Assembly (NCBI GenBank): GCA_041915365.1
Contig: JAYSBP010000016.1
Coordinates: forward strand, 1-51,860
Direction of reading: 5' to 3'
Source of the DNA: UBA6016 sp041915365
Lineage (GTDB): Bacteria; Campylobacterota; Campylobacteria; Campylobacterales; UBA6016
DNA: 51,860 bases
This document shows positions 22,853-32,369 of the stretch, in pieces (the first letter of the stretch is position 1; each line of letters opens with the position of its first letter). Under the pieces are notes generated by a model that saw only the letters and a program-made list of their open reading frames with translations, made no database searches and was not told the origin of the DNA. Both the position numbers and the translations under genes were made by a program.

Positions 22853-24381
22853 TTTACACCCTCTCGTAGCATCTTTTTGGCGTACTCCATCGCCTCTTTG
22901 GTTATCTCACCGTTTGATACCATTCTTGCTATCTCCGCCGCTCTATCATCATTACCAAGAGCTTTTACACTGCTATTTGCCCCATCCTTTGAGACCACAA
23001 AATGATTTGTGGCTACGCTGGCAAGTTGGGGCTGGTGAGATATGGCAAATATTTGATATTTTTTGGATAGCTCCTTCAAAAGGTATGCTACCCCTGCACT
23101 CTCTTCACCGCTTAGATTCGCATCGGCTTCATCTAAGAACAGTATACCGCCATCATCGCCATCACTCTCGCATGCCATCAATGCAAGTCTAAGTCTTCTA
23201 TATTCGCCGGCACTAAGCGTAGACACAGCAGAGTTTGCAAGTTTTATATCTATTCCGTCGACGCCGTAAACACAAGCATCTCTTGGCACAAGTGTAACGG
23301 CAGGCTCTCCTATTAAGAGTTTTTTAGCAAAAAATCCTAACTTATCTATAAAAATAGGAAGCGCCTTTGCCCTGAATGCACTCATTTTAGCGGCAGTCTC
23401 GTCTACACTTTTTTGAAGCGCTTTTATCTCAAGCTCTGCGGAGGCCACTAGGGAACCCAGTTCGTCAAGTTCTTTTAGCTCGCTTTTTTTTGAATCAAAA
23501 TAACTTATCGCTTCATCTATCCCACCGTATCGCTTGTTAAGATACGATAACTTTTCAAGCCTCTCAAATACGCCATCTATATTAATGCCATCTAGACGTG
23601 AAAGACGAAAATCAATCTCGCCAACGGCATCCTCAAGCTCAGAAAAAAACGTCTTGACGCCGTCTTGCTCTTTGCCTGCAATTTCAAACAACTCCAAAAT
23701 ATTCTGTTTTTGGTTTTTGATATTTTCTACTTTTGAGAGCAAAAGCCCTATTTTCTCTTTTTTTGATAGCTCTTTTTTAATAGCAAGAAGCTCATCTTCC
23801 TCGCCCTCTTTTGGGTCTATCTCCGCAAATTTTTTGAGTTCAAACTCCAAAAATTCACGCTCCTCGGCAGCCCTCAAGGCTTTGTCTTTTAGCCTTGCAA
23901 GCTCTTTTTTTAGAGCGGTCAATCTTATAAAGCCATCCCTATAAGACTCTTTTAACTCAAAAAAACTACTTTCTACAATGAATGAATCAAGCAACTCCAC
24001 CAATCTAGCATCCGTAAAGTCATTATCGTCTTTTGACGAAAGATAAAATGAAAACTGCTTGGCAGCCCAAAGAATATCTTTTTTTGCGGCGGCATTTGAA
24101 TTGATAAAGTATCTTGCTTTGTCTTTTTTTAAGTATCTAAACGTATTTGGCTCTTCGTTTTGTATCCCTATTTCATCAAGTTGCGAAAGTTTGGCATCTA
24201 CATCCGCTTCTGCGCTTAATGCTTTTGGGTCTTTGTAGCCGAACACGGAGAGCACCCCTTCCATTAGCACGGATTTTCCACTTCCGGATGCCCCAGTAAA
24301 CACGGTAAGCCCTTTTTCAAATTCCAGCTCAACCTCTAAAAAGCCGACCAACTCTTTTGCATAAAATCTCTTGACGGACAC
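22846..24381 (-). CDS. recN: DNA repair ATPase RecN
   Basis: This 511-residue SMC-like protein has Walker A G-A-S-G-S-G-K-S (30-37) and coiled-coil arms (about 150-350). The ABC signature is L-S-A-G-E-Y-R-R and Walker B is G-I-L-F-L-D-E-A-D. It acts in double-strand break repair. It is shorter than E. coli RecN (553), in line with the phylum. GTG start at 24381, overlapping the nadK stop by 3 bases. Confidence 0.93.
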   Translation of the reverse strand: MSVKRFYAKELVGFLEVELEFEKGLTVFTGASGSGKSVLMEGVLSVFGYKDPKALSAEADVDAKLSQLDEIGIQNEEPNTFRYLKKDKARYFINSNAAAKKDILWAAKQFSFYLSSKDDNDFTDARLVELLDSFIVESSFFELKESYRDGFIRLTALKKELARLKDKALRAAEEREFLEFELKKFAEIDPKEGEEDELLAIKKELSKKEKIGLLLSKVENIKNQKQNILELFEIAGKEQDGVKTFFSELEDAVGEIDFRLSRLDGINIDGVFERLEKLSYLNKRYGGIDEAISYFDSKKSELKELDELGSLVASAELEIKALQKSVDETAAKMSAFRAKALPIFIDKLGFFAKKLLIGEPAVTLVPRDACVYGVDGIDIKLANSAVSTLSAGEYRRLRLALMACESDGDDGGILFLDEADANLSGEESAGVAYLLKELSKKYQIFAISHQPQLASVATNHFVVSKDGANSSVKALGNDDRAAEIARMVSNGEITKEAMEYAKKMLREGVKC

Positions 24382-25232
24382 TATCTATCTTGCCCCCATC
24401 TGAGCTTTTGTTTTAGCACCGTAAAAAAGCTATGCGATTTCGGCCACAGCAAAATCACTTTTTCCTTGCTTTGCAAAAGCTCCAAACTCTCCATATATTC
24501 AACCGAAAAGCTCTCCTGCCCGTCTATAATTGCAACAGCCGACGACGATGTCGGAGTAACCGTCAAATTAAGAAATGTAGGCAGTACAAAGGGCCTTTGA
24601 GTCAACGAGTGCGGGCAAATAGGGGTCATAATAAAATTTTCACTCGTAGGATATACGAGCGGTCCACCACCGGATAGATTGTAGGCCGTAGAGCCGCTGG
24701 GCGTTGACACTATGAGTCCGTCTCCATAATAGCTATTCACCTCGTTGCCCTCGGAGGTTACGCCTATCTCTATCATCTTTGAAAATATATTTTTTGTTAC
24801 CACTACGTCGTTGAACGCCAAATATTTTTTTTCCGATTTTGCTTTTTTGTGGAGCACTTCCATCATTATTCGCTGTTCTATTTCGTATTTTCCATCAAAT
24901 AAATCAGCAAGAAACTCTTTATAATCATCTCTTGATACAGCCGTCAAAAAACCTAGATTGCCCAAATTTATCCCAAAAATCGGCTTTTTATACGGGTGTG
25001 AACGCCTTGCAAGCCCTATTAGCGTACCGTCGCCGCCTATTGAGACGAGCACGTCCGCTTTTTTAAACATCTCCTCTGCGCCCGTCGGCTTCTCGCTGAC
25101 TGATTTTGCCGATACGGCGTCTATTAGCACATCAGCCCCGTACGAACAAATCTCTTTTTTAAATTCATAAAAAAACTCTTTTATCCCATCCGTTGAGGGG
25201 CGAAGGACTACGCCTACAGTTTTTATTCTCAA
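24381..25232 (-). CDS. nadK: NAD kinase
   Basis: This 283-residue enzyme phosphorylates NAD to NADP. The signature I-G-G-D-G-T (65-70) holds catalytic Asp68. N-L-G-N-L-G-F-L-T and S-G-S-T-A-Y-N-L-S-G-G-G-P follow. The start is TTG at 25232, with GGGAG 7 bases before it. It overlaps recN, an order shared with Campylobacter jejuni as I recall it. Confidence 0.95.
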   Translation of the reverse strand: MRIKTVGVVLRPSTDGIKEFFYEFKKEICSYGADVLIDAVSAKSVSEKPTGAEEMFKKADVLVSIGGDGTLIGLARRSHPYKKPIFGINLGNLGFLTAVSRDDYKEFLADLFDGKYEIEQRIMMEVLHKKAKSEKKYLAFNDVVVTKNIFSKMIEIGVTSEGNEVNSYYGDGLIVSTPSGSTAYNLSGGGPLVYPTSENFIMTPICPHSLTQRPFVLPTFLNLTVTPTSSSAVAIIDGQESFSVEYMESLELLQSKEKVILLWPKSHSFFTVLKQKLRWGQDR

Positions 25233-25235
25233 GAC

Positions 25236-25856
25236 CTAACTCCCAAGTTTTGGCAAATGCCACTCTTTTATGTAGGCTACCATCCTAACGGTAAACGACA
25301 AAACAAAGAGGAAAAAAATCGTATAGAGATTCAAAGCCTCGTTTTGCTCCAAAATGTACATACAGATGCCTACCATAATTGCGATTGTAGCGTAAAATTC
25401 GCTTTTTAGAATCGCCGGCACGTCATTAACCAGCATATCCCGAACCATTCCTCCGCCAACAGCCGTCAATAGGGCAAGAACAGCTACGCCAAATCCATTT
25501 AGTCCCGCATTGATGGCTACTATCGAACCAGCTATTGAAAAAGCGGCGAGACCGAGAGCATCGCTAACAACAAAAATTAATTTTTGATCAAGTTCTGTTT
25601 TTTTGTGCAATTTTAGTACCACGGCAACGAAGAGCGTACCGAGAACAATGAGACATAAAGAGAAGTTTTGCATAGAAACCGGTATTTTGCCGACTATAAC
25701 GTCTCTGGCTATACCGCCGCCAAGTGCCGTCAAAAAGGCAAGCAGGGCTATTCCAAAAACATCAAGCCTATGGCGCACCCCTGCCAAGAAGCCGCTAAGC
25801 GCAAATGAGGCTATTCCTATAAAATCAGCCGCCCTTAGTATCTCAAGAGTCCCCAT
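25236..25856 (-). CDS. UPF0126/TRIC-type membrane protein (possible glycine or cation transporter)
   Basis: This 206-residue protein has about six or seven spans and two copies of the family repeat. These are visible as G-G-G-I-A-R-D-V-I-V-G-K-I-P and G-G-G-M-V-R-D-M-L-V-N-D-V-P. The family (YicG/YadS) resembles TRIC channels and has been linked to glycine transport in some bacteria. The substrate here is unknown. It lies between the gamma-carbonic anhydrase gene and nadK with gaps of a few bases. Confidence 0.85.
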   Translation of the reverse strand: MGTLEILRAADFIGIASFALSGFLAGVRHRLDVFGIALLAFLTALGGGIARDVIVGKIPVSMQNFSLCLIVLGTLFVAVVLKLHKKTELDQKLIFVVSDALGLAAFSIAGSIVAINAGLNGFGVAVLALLTAVGGGMVRDMLVNDVPAILKSEFYATIAIMVGICMYILEQNEALNLYTIFFLFVLSFTVRMVAYIKEWHLPKLGS

Positions 25857-25862
25857 TGCTAG

Positions 25863-26387
25863 CTATAGATACTCGTTTTTAAAGTCCACATATCTTGCGG
25901 CGTGTTCATACAGACCCTTCACCTCATACTCGCTAAGCTCTCTTACTACTTTTGCAGGAGAGCCCATTATCATTGAGCGTGGCGGGAACTTTTTGTTTGG
26001 CGTAACCAAAGAGCCAGCCCCGACTATCGACTCTTTGCCTATTACTGCTCCGTCAAGTATAGTGCTCGACATACCTATGAGACATCCATTTTCTATGGTG
26101 CAACCGTGAAGCGTTACGCTATGCCCTATCGTCACATCACTACCTATGATAGTCGGAAAACCGGTAGTTTCATCGTCACCCTTATAGTGTGTAACATGTA
26201 CCATAGAGCAATCCTGAACGCTTGTTCTCTCGCCTATCTCTATCCTGTGGACATCGCCTCTTATCACAACGCCAAACCAAATGGAGCTATCTTTGCCTAT
26301 GACAGTTCTACCTATTACGTCTGCGCTCGGGGCGACAAAGACATTCTCTCCTATTTGTGGCTCATGCTCTTTGAATTTCATAATCAT
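25863..26387 (-). CDS. Gamma-carbonic anhydrase-like hexapeptide protein (YrdA family)
   Basis: This 174-residue left-handed beta-helix protein has repeats such as D-V-I-G-R-T-V-I-G, S-D-V-T-I-G-H-S-V and G-A-V-I-G-K-E-S-I-V-G. Candidate zinc histidines are in V-T-H-Y-K-G-D and I-G-H-S-V-T-L-H-G. Many members have no proven carbonic anhydrase activity. I choose ATG 26387 because AAGGAG lies 7 bases before it; the frame is open further upstream into ppk. The start falls 1 base past the ppk stop. Confidence 0.85.
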   Translation of the reverse strand: MIMKFKEHEPQIGENVFVAPSADVIGRTVIGKDSSIWFGVVIRGDVHRIEIGERTSVQDCSMVHVTHYKGDDETTGFPTIIGSDVTIGHSVTLHGCTIENGCLIGMSSTILDGAVIGKESIVGAGSLVTPNKKFPPRSMIMGSPAKVVRELSEYEVKGLYEHAARYVDFKNEYL

Positions 26388-26388
26388 C

Positions 26389-28494
26389 TTAGCTCTCCTT
26401 GAGCAGCTTACTTGCCAGCCTATTTTCTTTCGAGCTTTGCTCTTTGGCGTACGACTCATAAACACCGGTTACGTAGTCTTCTAGTATTTTTTGACTATCG
26501 AGTCCGCCGTTTTTGCTCTCCACTCTCGTATACTGCCCATCAACGCCGAGCTCTCTTGCCTGCACGTCGTCGCCAGCTTGTAGCTTGAGTATTTCTAGCA
26601 ATTTTTGTCCTATTTTGGAATCAAAAATCGGTGTTAGAAGCTCTATTCTTTTTTCAAGATTTCTAGTCATCCAGTCTGCACTAGAAAAATAAAGTTGCGG
26701 CGATGAATTTTTGAAATAAAAAACTCTCGCGTGCTCTAGATACTTACCTATTATTGACGTTACCCTTATATTTTCGCTCACACCCTCGACGCCAGGTCTT
26801 AGACAACAAATCCCTCTGATAATAAGCTCTATTTTTACCCCCGCCATAGACGCTTTATACAAGGCTCTTATGACATCGGCATCGACTAAAGCGTTCATCT
26901 TGGCTATTATTTGCCCGTTCGCCCCCTCTTTTTCCTCATTTTCTATGAGAGAGAGTATCTTTTTTTTCATCTGAGTAGGAGCCATAGATAACGCCGTAAG
27001 CTCTGAATACTTCGCAGAACCCGTCAAATGGTGGAAAAACTTTGTGGTGTCTTCCGCAATGTCTTTGTTTGCGGTAAAAAAGCCGACATCGGTATATATC
27101 CTAGCCGATTGAACGTTGTAATTTCCGGTAGACAAGTGAATATACTGCTTTAGCCCATCTCTGTGTTTTCGTACTACCGTAGCCACTTTAGCGTGCACTT
27201 TTAGTCCCGCTATACCGTATACCACATGGGCGCCAGCACGCTCAAGAGCTCTTGCCCAATGCAGATTGTTCTCTTCGTCAAATCTTGCTTTTAGCTCAAC
27301 AAGAGCCGTAACCTGTATTCCATTTTCAGCAGCCTCTATCAATGCCTTAACCAGCGGTGAGTTTTTACCAACACGATAAAGCGTCATTTTGATAGATAGC
27401 ACATCCGAGTCTTTTGAGGCATCGACTATAAATTTAACAACGGGGTCAAAGCTCTCATAAGGCTGATAGAACAAAATATCACCTTTTTCAATCTGGTCAA
27501 AAATATTTCCGTTCAAATCAAGCGGCGGCAACACTTTTGGAGTGTAAGGCTTGTATGTCAGGTGGGCAAATCTCTTTGAGCCGACTATCTGCCAAATAGA
27601 GCTAAGATCCAAAGGGAGAGCCGAGACGTGAAATATGTCTGCTTCATCTAGCTTTATGTGTGAAGTCAAAAAGTTGTAAAGCTCTTTGTCGTCGCTAGTC
27701 TCTAGTGTGAGTCTGACAAAATCACCTTTTCTTCTGGCTCTAATACCTTGCTCCAAAAGCTCCAAAAAGTCCTCGGCCTCTTCTTCTTCTATCACCAAGT
27801 CTGCGTTTCTAGTTACCTTAAAAGCTATGCTCTCTATACATTCGTAGCCTGAAAAAAGTGTCTCAATATGCTTTCTTACGATAGACTCAACACTAACAAA
27901 TATACCGCCCTCTATTTCTACGAACTTGCTAATAACCCTAGGTATTCTGACAAGCCCAAATTTAACTATATTTTTATCGTCTTTATCAACAAGCTTAACA
28001 GAGAGGGCGAAACTTAGATTGTTCAGGTGCGGAAACGGGTGCGTGGAGTCTATGGCTATTGGAATAATAACCGGATATAGGCTGCTAAAAAAATATGCGT
28101 CCGCTTTATTTTGAAGCTCAGAACTTAAATCCTGATATTTTTTTATAAACAACCCCTCTTTTTTTAGCTCCTCGACTATCCCTTCATAGCATTTTTTTAC
28201 CCTCTGCTTTTCAGTGTGCAGATAATTTCTAATCTCGCCAAGTTGCCCTATCGGGGTCATCTTATCGGCACCGACGGCATTAATGCCCATTTTATACATC
28301 TCTTGAAGTCCAGCTGCCCTAATCATATAAAACTCATCGAGATTGGTGCCGTAAATGGCTATGAATTTTAGCCTCTCCAGTAGTGGATGCTTGAGGTTTT
28401 CAGCCTCTTCCAAAACTCTTGTATTAAAGCGAAGCCAAGATAGCTCCCTATTTATATATAGATGTGGGTCTTTTAAATTTATTTTATTTTCCAT
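26389..28494 (-). CDS. ppk: Polyphosphate kinase 1
   Basis: This 701-residue enzyme makes polyphosphate from ATP. It begins L-Y-I-N-R-E-L-S-W-L-R-F-N and contains Y-G-T-N-L-D-E-F-Y-M-I-R-A-A-G-L. The autophosphorylated His region is K-V-H-A-K-V-A, with a second site I-H-L-S-T-G-N-Y-N. The frame is open to 28548, but ATG 28494 places the conserved N-terminus correctly and a GGA element is present. It is the first gene of the 12.8-kb minus-strand run. Polyphosphate supports stress survival in this phylum. Confidence 0.95.
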   Translation of the reverse strand: MENKINLKDPHLYINRELSWLRFNTRVLEEAENLKHPLLERLKFIAIYGTNLDEFYMIRAAGLQEMYKMGINAVGADKMTPIGQLGEIRNYLHTEKQRVKKCYEGIVEELKKEGLFIKKYQDLSSELQNKADAYFFSSLYPVIIPIAIDSTHPFPHLNNLSFALSVKLVDKDDKNIVKFGLVRIPRVISKFVEIEGGIFVSVESIVRKHIETLFSGYECIESIAFKVTRNADLVIEEEEAEDFLELLEQGIRARRKGDFVRLTLETSDDKELYNFLTSHIKLDEADIFHVSALPLDLSSIWQIVGSKRFAHLTYKPYTPKVLPPLDLNGNIFDQIEKGDILFYQPYESFDPVVKFIVDASKDSDVLSIKMTLYRVGKNSPLVKALIEAAENGIQVTALVELKARFDEENNLHWARALERAGAHVVYGIAGLKVHAKVATVVRKHRDGLKQYIHLSTGNYNVQSARIYTDVGFFTANKDIAEDTTKFFHHLTGSAKYSELTALSMAPTQMKKKILSLIENEEKEGANGQIIAKMNALVDADVIRALYKASMAGVKIELIIRGICCLRPGVEGVSENIRVTSIIGKYLEHARVFYFKNSSPQLYFSSADWMTRNLEKRIELLTPIFDSKIGQKLLEILKLQAGDDVQARELGVDGQYTRVESKNGGLDSQKILEDYVTGVYESYAKEQSSKENRLASKLLKES

Positions 28495-28539
28495 TCTTTT
28501 TCCGTTTGATGTAATGGCGTCATTAGCCGTATGGTTTCT

Positions 28540-28545
28540 ATTATA
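28540..28545 (-). promoter_or_regulatory. Candidate -10 element of ppk
   Basis: On the minus strand TATAAT is preceded by TTTTTG, 46 bases before the ppk ATG, in the 139-base divergent gap between ppk and ktrB. No clear -35 is present. The rest of the gap shows no recognisable structure. Confidence 0.55.
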
Positions 28546-28633
28546 CAAAAAGTTGATTACGGTTTTAAATCAATTTAAGTCTGGCGGGAGTAGCATAGCA
28601 ACTTTTTGAAACAAATGTTTAGGCATAACCACA

Positions 28634-29965
28634 GTGAATAGTGCAAAAGAGATTAGACTTATTATTTTTACGTTTTTGGCGATCATCATAGCCGGAACTT
28701 TTCTGCTCTCCCTCCCAATCTCAACAATAAAACCAATCTCAACGACAGACGCTTTGTTTACAGCCACTAGCGCCACATGCGTAACGGGCCTTATCGTCAA
28801 GGATACGCCGGTTGATTTCACCCCTTTTGGGCAGGGGATAATACTTTTGATGATACAAATAGGCGGTCTTGGCTATATGACAATAGCCACCTTTATGGCA
28901 ATTATGCTTCGCCGCAAGCTATCCCACAGAGACCAAATGATTCTAAAGACATCGCTAAATTACGATACATTTTCAGGCGTTGTGAGATTTTTAAAAACCG
29001 TCTTTCGAATGGTTCTTATCTTTGAAGGAGTTGGTGCAATACTTTTTGCGATTAGATTTTCTCTTGATATGCCTTTTGGCAAAGCACTTTGGTATGGAAT
29101 ATTCCACTCTATCTCCCTCTTTAACAACGCCGGCTTTTCACTTTTTTCAAACTCATTTATAGATTATAGATTTGACCTTGTAATCAACATAATATCCACG
29201 ACGCTCATAATCGTAGGCGGTATCGGATATTTTGTGCTTTTGGAACTACACTACTTCAGAAAACAAAAACTTACACGAATCTCAACCCACACGAAGCTGA
29301 CACTATCAACCACGGCGCTTCTTGTGGCGGCGTCGTTTTTCATTTTTATCTCGTTAGAGTGGTTCAATGATAAATCAATAGGCAACTTCGAAGTGTGGCA
29401 AAAAGTAGTAACAAGCTATTTTTATGCGATTAACCTAAGAACGGCGGGCGCCAATTCCATAGATTTATCCGGATTATCAGATTCAACACTGTTTTTGTCG
29501 ACTATCTTTATGGTGATAGGTGGTGGTGCCGGCGGTACTGCGGGCGGTATCAAGGTAACTACTTTTGCAGTTATAGCGATAGCTACTTGGCATGCGCTAA
29601 AAGGTCACTCCGACGCATCGGTATTCAAAAGAACTATTCCGCACAGTACAGTAATGCAAGCATTTACGATTTTGCTCGTCGGAACATTTTATATCATCGT
29701 CGCAACAATACTCATCTCCGAGACGCAAAATATAAGATTTATAAAAATCATATACGAAGTTGCGAGCGCATTCGGTACCGTCGGCGTGTCAGTCGGCAAC
29801 GGCGGTGTACTTAGCCTGTCGGCAAACTTCAACGACTTTGGAAAAGCGGTAATAATCTTTATTATGCTTGCAGGAAGGATAGGCTTTTTGGCATTCACGC
29901 TTGCATTTATAGGCAAAATAGAGGAAAAAAGATACAAATACGCCGAAGGCAGAGTAATTATATGA
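28634..29965 (+). CDS. ktrB: TrkH/KtrB-type potassium uptake membrane subunit
   Basis: This 443-residue membrane protein has four pore loops of the K+ transporter superfamily. They are visible as T-S-A-T-C-V-T-G-L, F-N-N-A-G-F-S-L-F-S, N-L-R-T-A-G-A-N-S and A-F-G-T-V-G-V-S-V-G. Each holds a selectivity-filter glycine. Length is close to KtrB. It takes up K+ coupled to Na+ or H+. GTG start at 28634. The cytoplasmic regulator follows 10 bases later. Confidence 0.93.
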   Translation: MNSAKEIRLIIFTFLAIIIAGTFLLSLPISTIKPISTTDALFTATSATCVTGLIVKDTPVDFTPFGQGIILLMIQIGGLGYMTIATFMAIMLRRKLSHRDQMILKTSLNYDTFSGVVRFLKTVFRMVLIFEGVGAILFAIRFSLDMPFGKALWYGIFHSISLFNNAGFSLFSNSFIDYRFDLVINIISTTLIIVGGIGYFVLLELHYFRKQKLTRISTHTKLTLSTTALLVAASFFIFISLEWFNDKSIGNFEVWQKVVTSYFYAINLRTAGANSIDLSGLSDSTLFLSTIFMVIGGGAGGTAGGIKVTTFAVIAIATWHALKGHSDASVFKRTIPHSTVMQAFTILLVGTFYIIVATILISETQNIRFIKIIYEVASAFGTVGVSVGNGGVLSLSANFNDFGKAVIIFIMLAGRIGFLAFTLAFIGKIEEKRYKYAEGRVII

Positions 29966-29975
29966 GAGGTAACAA

Positions 29976-30626
29976 ATGAAAACATACGCCGTAATAGGTC
30001 TGGGAAGATTTGGATTTCACATCGCCAAAGGACTTGCCGAACAAGGATTTGCAGTTATTGCTGCCGACAATGACCACGAAAAGGTAAAGCAAGTTGGAGA
30101 CTATGTTGAAGACGCCGTAGTTCTTGATTCAACCGACATCAAAGCGCTAGAAGATAGCGGTATAGCAAAAGCCGACGTCGTCATAGTAAGTATCGGTGAA
30201 AATGTAGAGTCAAGCACACTGACTGTTATGTCCCTTATAGACCTTGGGGTAAAGCAAGTTATCGCAAAAGCAATCTCCGTACTTCACGGAAAAATTCTCA
30301 CGAAACTAGGTGCATACAAGGTAATACAGCCTGAGAGAGAAGCGGCGCTAAGGCTAATCAAAACGGTAGCTGACCATATCCACTACGACACCATCGACCT
30401 CTCAAACACTATGAGAATAGTCAAATTCAGCGTTCCAAAAATGTTTATCGGGAAAAGAGTCGGCGATATAGGGTTTGAACAAAACCATAGAGTTAGGCTG
30501 ATAGCCCACAAATTTGACGGAATTTGGCATACGGATGTCGACGAGAATTTGATAGTCCAAGAAAATGACATACTCGTAATCATAGGCAATGTAACGGACA
30601 TAGAGAAGATAAGCAAGACCCTTTAA
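29976..30626 (+). CDS. ktrA: KtrA/TrkA-type RCK regulator of potassium uptake
   Basis: This 216-residue cytoplasmic protein has one RCK unit. The N-terminal nucleotide-binding fold is G-L-G-R-F-G-F-H-I-A and the acid at the end of the second strand is A-A-D-N. A C-terminal RCK_C ligand domain follows (F-S-V-P-K-M-F-I-G-K-R-V to the end). A single unit fits KtrA rather than the duplicated TrkA. It gates KtrB in response to ATP/ADP or NAD. Confidence 0.93.
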   Translation: MKTYAVIGLGRFGFHIAKGLAEQGFAVIAADNDHEKVKQVGDYVEDAVVLDSTDIKALEDSGIAKADVVIVSIGENVESSTLTVMSLIDLGVKQVIAKAISVLHGKILTKLGAYKVIQPEREAALRLIKTVADHIHYDTIDLSNTMRIVKFSVPKMFIGKRVGDIGFEQNHRVRLIAHKFDGIWHTDVDENLIVQENDILVIIGNVTDIEKISKTL

Positions 30627-30649
30627 AGAAAACTTAATTTGTTTTTTTG

Positions 30650-30655
30650 TATTAT
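30650..30655 (+). promoter_or_regulatory. Candidate promoter of rplU
   Basis: TATTAT follows a T-rich stretch (T7 then G), 40 bases before the rplU ATG. The T-rich region without a -35 fits phylum promoters. Confidence 0.4.
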
Positions 30656-30694
30656 TCGCGTCTTAAAAACCAAAAAATTTCAAGAGGTTCAAAA

Positions 30695-31003
30695 ATGTAC
30701 GCAGTTATAAAAGCCGGCGGCAAACAATACAAAGTAAGTGTCGGTGACGAAGTACTAGTTGACAAAATGGGCGTAGAAGCAAAAAGCGAAGTAGAATTTA
30801 AAGAAGTTCTTATGGTAGGCTCAGACAAACTAGTAGTAGGCAATCCTTTCGTTGCAGGCGCAAAAGTTGTTGCAAAAGTGGTAAATGAAGGTAGAGGTAG
30901 AAAGGTAATAACTTTCAAAAAGAGAAGAAGAAAAGACTCTAAAGTAAAAAGAGGCTTTAGAAGAGACTTTACAAGAGTCGTAATCACGGCTATAGCCGCC
31001 TAA
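30695..31003 (+). CDS. rplU: 50S ribosomal protein L21
   Basis: This 102-residue protein begins M-Y-A-V-I-K-A-G-G-K-Q-Y-K and contains I-T-F-K-K-R-R-R-K-D-S-K-V-K-R-G. ATG 30695 with AGAGG before it is the family start; the frame is open further upstream. It binds 23S rRNA. It is followed 21 bases later by rpmA. Confidence 0.98.
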   Translation: MYAVIKAGGKQYKVSVGDEVLVDKMGVEAKSEVEFKEVLMVGSDKLVVGNPFVAGAKVVAKVVNEGRGRKVITFKKRRRKDSKVKRGFRRDFTRVVITAIAA

Positions 31004-31024
31004 TATAGAGTAGGAGAATAAGAT

Positions 31025-31285
31025 ATGGCACACAAAAAAGGTCAGGGTAGTACCCAAAACAACCGCGACTCAGCTGGTAGACGTCTAGGTCTTAAAAAAT
31101 CTGGCGGTCAATTTTGCAGAGCTGGAAACATCCTTATTAGACAAAGAGGAACAAAAATCCACGCTGGTAAAAATGTAGGTATCGGCAAAGACCATACTAT
31201 ATTTGCACTTATCGATGGTATAGTTACTTTCGAAAGAAAAGATAAAGATAGAAAAAAAGTATCGGTATATCCGGCTGCTTCTTAA
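31025..31285 (+). CDS. rpmA: 50S ribosomal protein L27
   Basis: This 86-residue protein begins A-H-K-K-G-Q-G-S-T-Q-N-N-R-D-S and has R-R-L-G-L-K-K-S-G-G-Q and the usual G-N-I-L-I-R-Q-R-G-T-K. Its N-terminus reaches the peptidyl-transferase centre. The mature N-terminus is encoded directly after Met; there is no Firmicutes-type leader to cleave. Confidence 0.98.
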   Translation: MAHKKGQGSTQNNRDSAGRRLGLKKSGGQFCRAGNILIRQRGTKIHAGKNVGIGKDHTIFALIDGIVTFERKDKDRKKVSVYPAAS

Positions 31286-31314
31286 TCTAACAATTTCTTC
31301 AAAAACTACAAAAT

Positions 31315-32364
31315 ATGTTCACAGATAGCGTCGTAATAACCGTAGCCTCAGGTAAAGGGGGCGCCGGTTCTACGGCATTCCACAGAGAAAAATTCATCAT
31401 ACAGGGCGGACCTTCCGGCGGTGACGGCGGTAAAGGCGGCAGTATATACTTCTATATAGACCCAAATGCAGACTCTCTATCAAAGTACAGAGGCAAACAT
31501 CATCACAAAGCAAAAAACGGCGAAGGCGGCGGCAATAGAAACATGCATGGCAAAAGCGGTGAGGATTTGACGCTTATAGTTCCAGCTGGAACGCAGGTGC
31601 TTGATTCTGAAACTGGGGAGCTACTCGTAGACTTGACGGAGCCAAATACAAAAGTTCTGTTTTTGGAGGGTGGCAAGGGTGGTCTTGGAAATATGCACTT
31701 TAAATCCTCAACAAATCAAAAACCTATGTACGCCCAACCAGGACTTCCAGGGATAGAAAAAAAGGTTAGACTTGAGCTAAAACTCATAGCGGACGTAGGA
31801 CTTGTAGGATTTCCAAACGTTGGAAAATCAACACTAATTTCGGTTGTGTCTGCAGCAAAGCCTGAAATTGCGAACTATGAATTTACGACACTAAAGCCAA
31901 ATCTAGGCGTGGTAGACATAGATGATTACAACTCTTTTGTTATTGCGGATATTCCTGGGATAATAGAAGGCGCTTCTGAAGGTCGTGGTCTTGGACTTGA
32001 GTTTTTGAAACACATAGAGAGAACAAAAGTATCACTTTATTGCCTTGACTGCGCCAGAGAGCAAAGCCTGATGGAACAATTTTCGACCCTCAAAAAAGAG
32101 CTTGAAACATACTCCGACAAACTCAGCAAAAACACTTTTGCGGTGGTGATAACAAAAGTTGACGCTCTCGACACAAAAGAGGCTGATAGTAAAATATCTG
32201 ATTTTATGAGTGGGCTAGGTATTAAAGCAACTGGGGATATTGAAGGACTTCCTTATTTTGAGGATGAAAATGCAAATCCAAAATTTATCATACCAATCTC
32301 ATCAAGCACCCACCAAAATATACAAAAATTAAAATTCTCACTCTTTAAAATCCTAAAAGGATAG
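31315..32364 (+). CDS. obgE: GTPase ObgE/CgtA
   Basis: This 349-residue protein has the glycine-rich Obg fold at the N-terminus (G-G-P-S-G-G-D-G-G-K-G-G). The GTPase domain has G-F-P-N-V-G-K-S-T, F-T-T-L-K-P-N-L-G, D-I-P-G-I-I-E-G-A and T-K-V-D. There is no C-terminal OCT extension of note. It is involved in late 50S assembly and stress signalling. It follows rplU-rpmA, as in most bacteria. Confidence 0.97.
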   Translation: MFTDSVVITVASGKGGAGSTAFHREKFIIQGGPSGGDGGKGGSIYFYIDPNADSLSKYRGKHHHKAKNGEGGGNRNMHGKSGEDLTLIVPAGTQVLDSETGELLVDLTEPNTKVLFLEGGKGGLGNMHFKSSTNQKPMYAQPGLPGIEKKVRLELKLIADVGLVGFPNVGKSTLISVVSAAKPEIANYEFTTLKPNLGVVDIDDYNSFVIADIPGIIEGASEGRGLGLEFLKHIERTKVSLYCLDCAREQSLMEQFSTLKKELETYSDKLSKNTFAVVITKVDALDTKEADSKISDFMSGLGIKATGDIEGLPYFEDENANPKFIIPISSSTHQNIQKLKFSLFKILKG

Positions 32365-32369
32365 CACTT

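Noticed and set aside
26388..26465. Longer N-terminus for the gamma-carbonic anhydrase
   Set aside because: Extra residues lie inside ppk, are unlike the family and have no ribosome binding site; AAGGAG supports ATG 26387.
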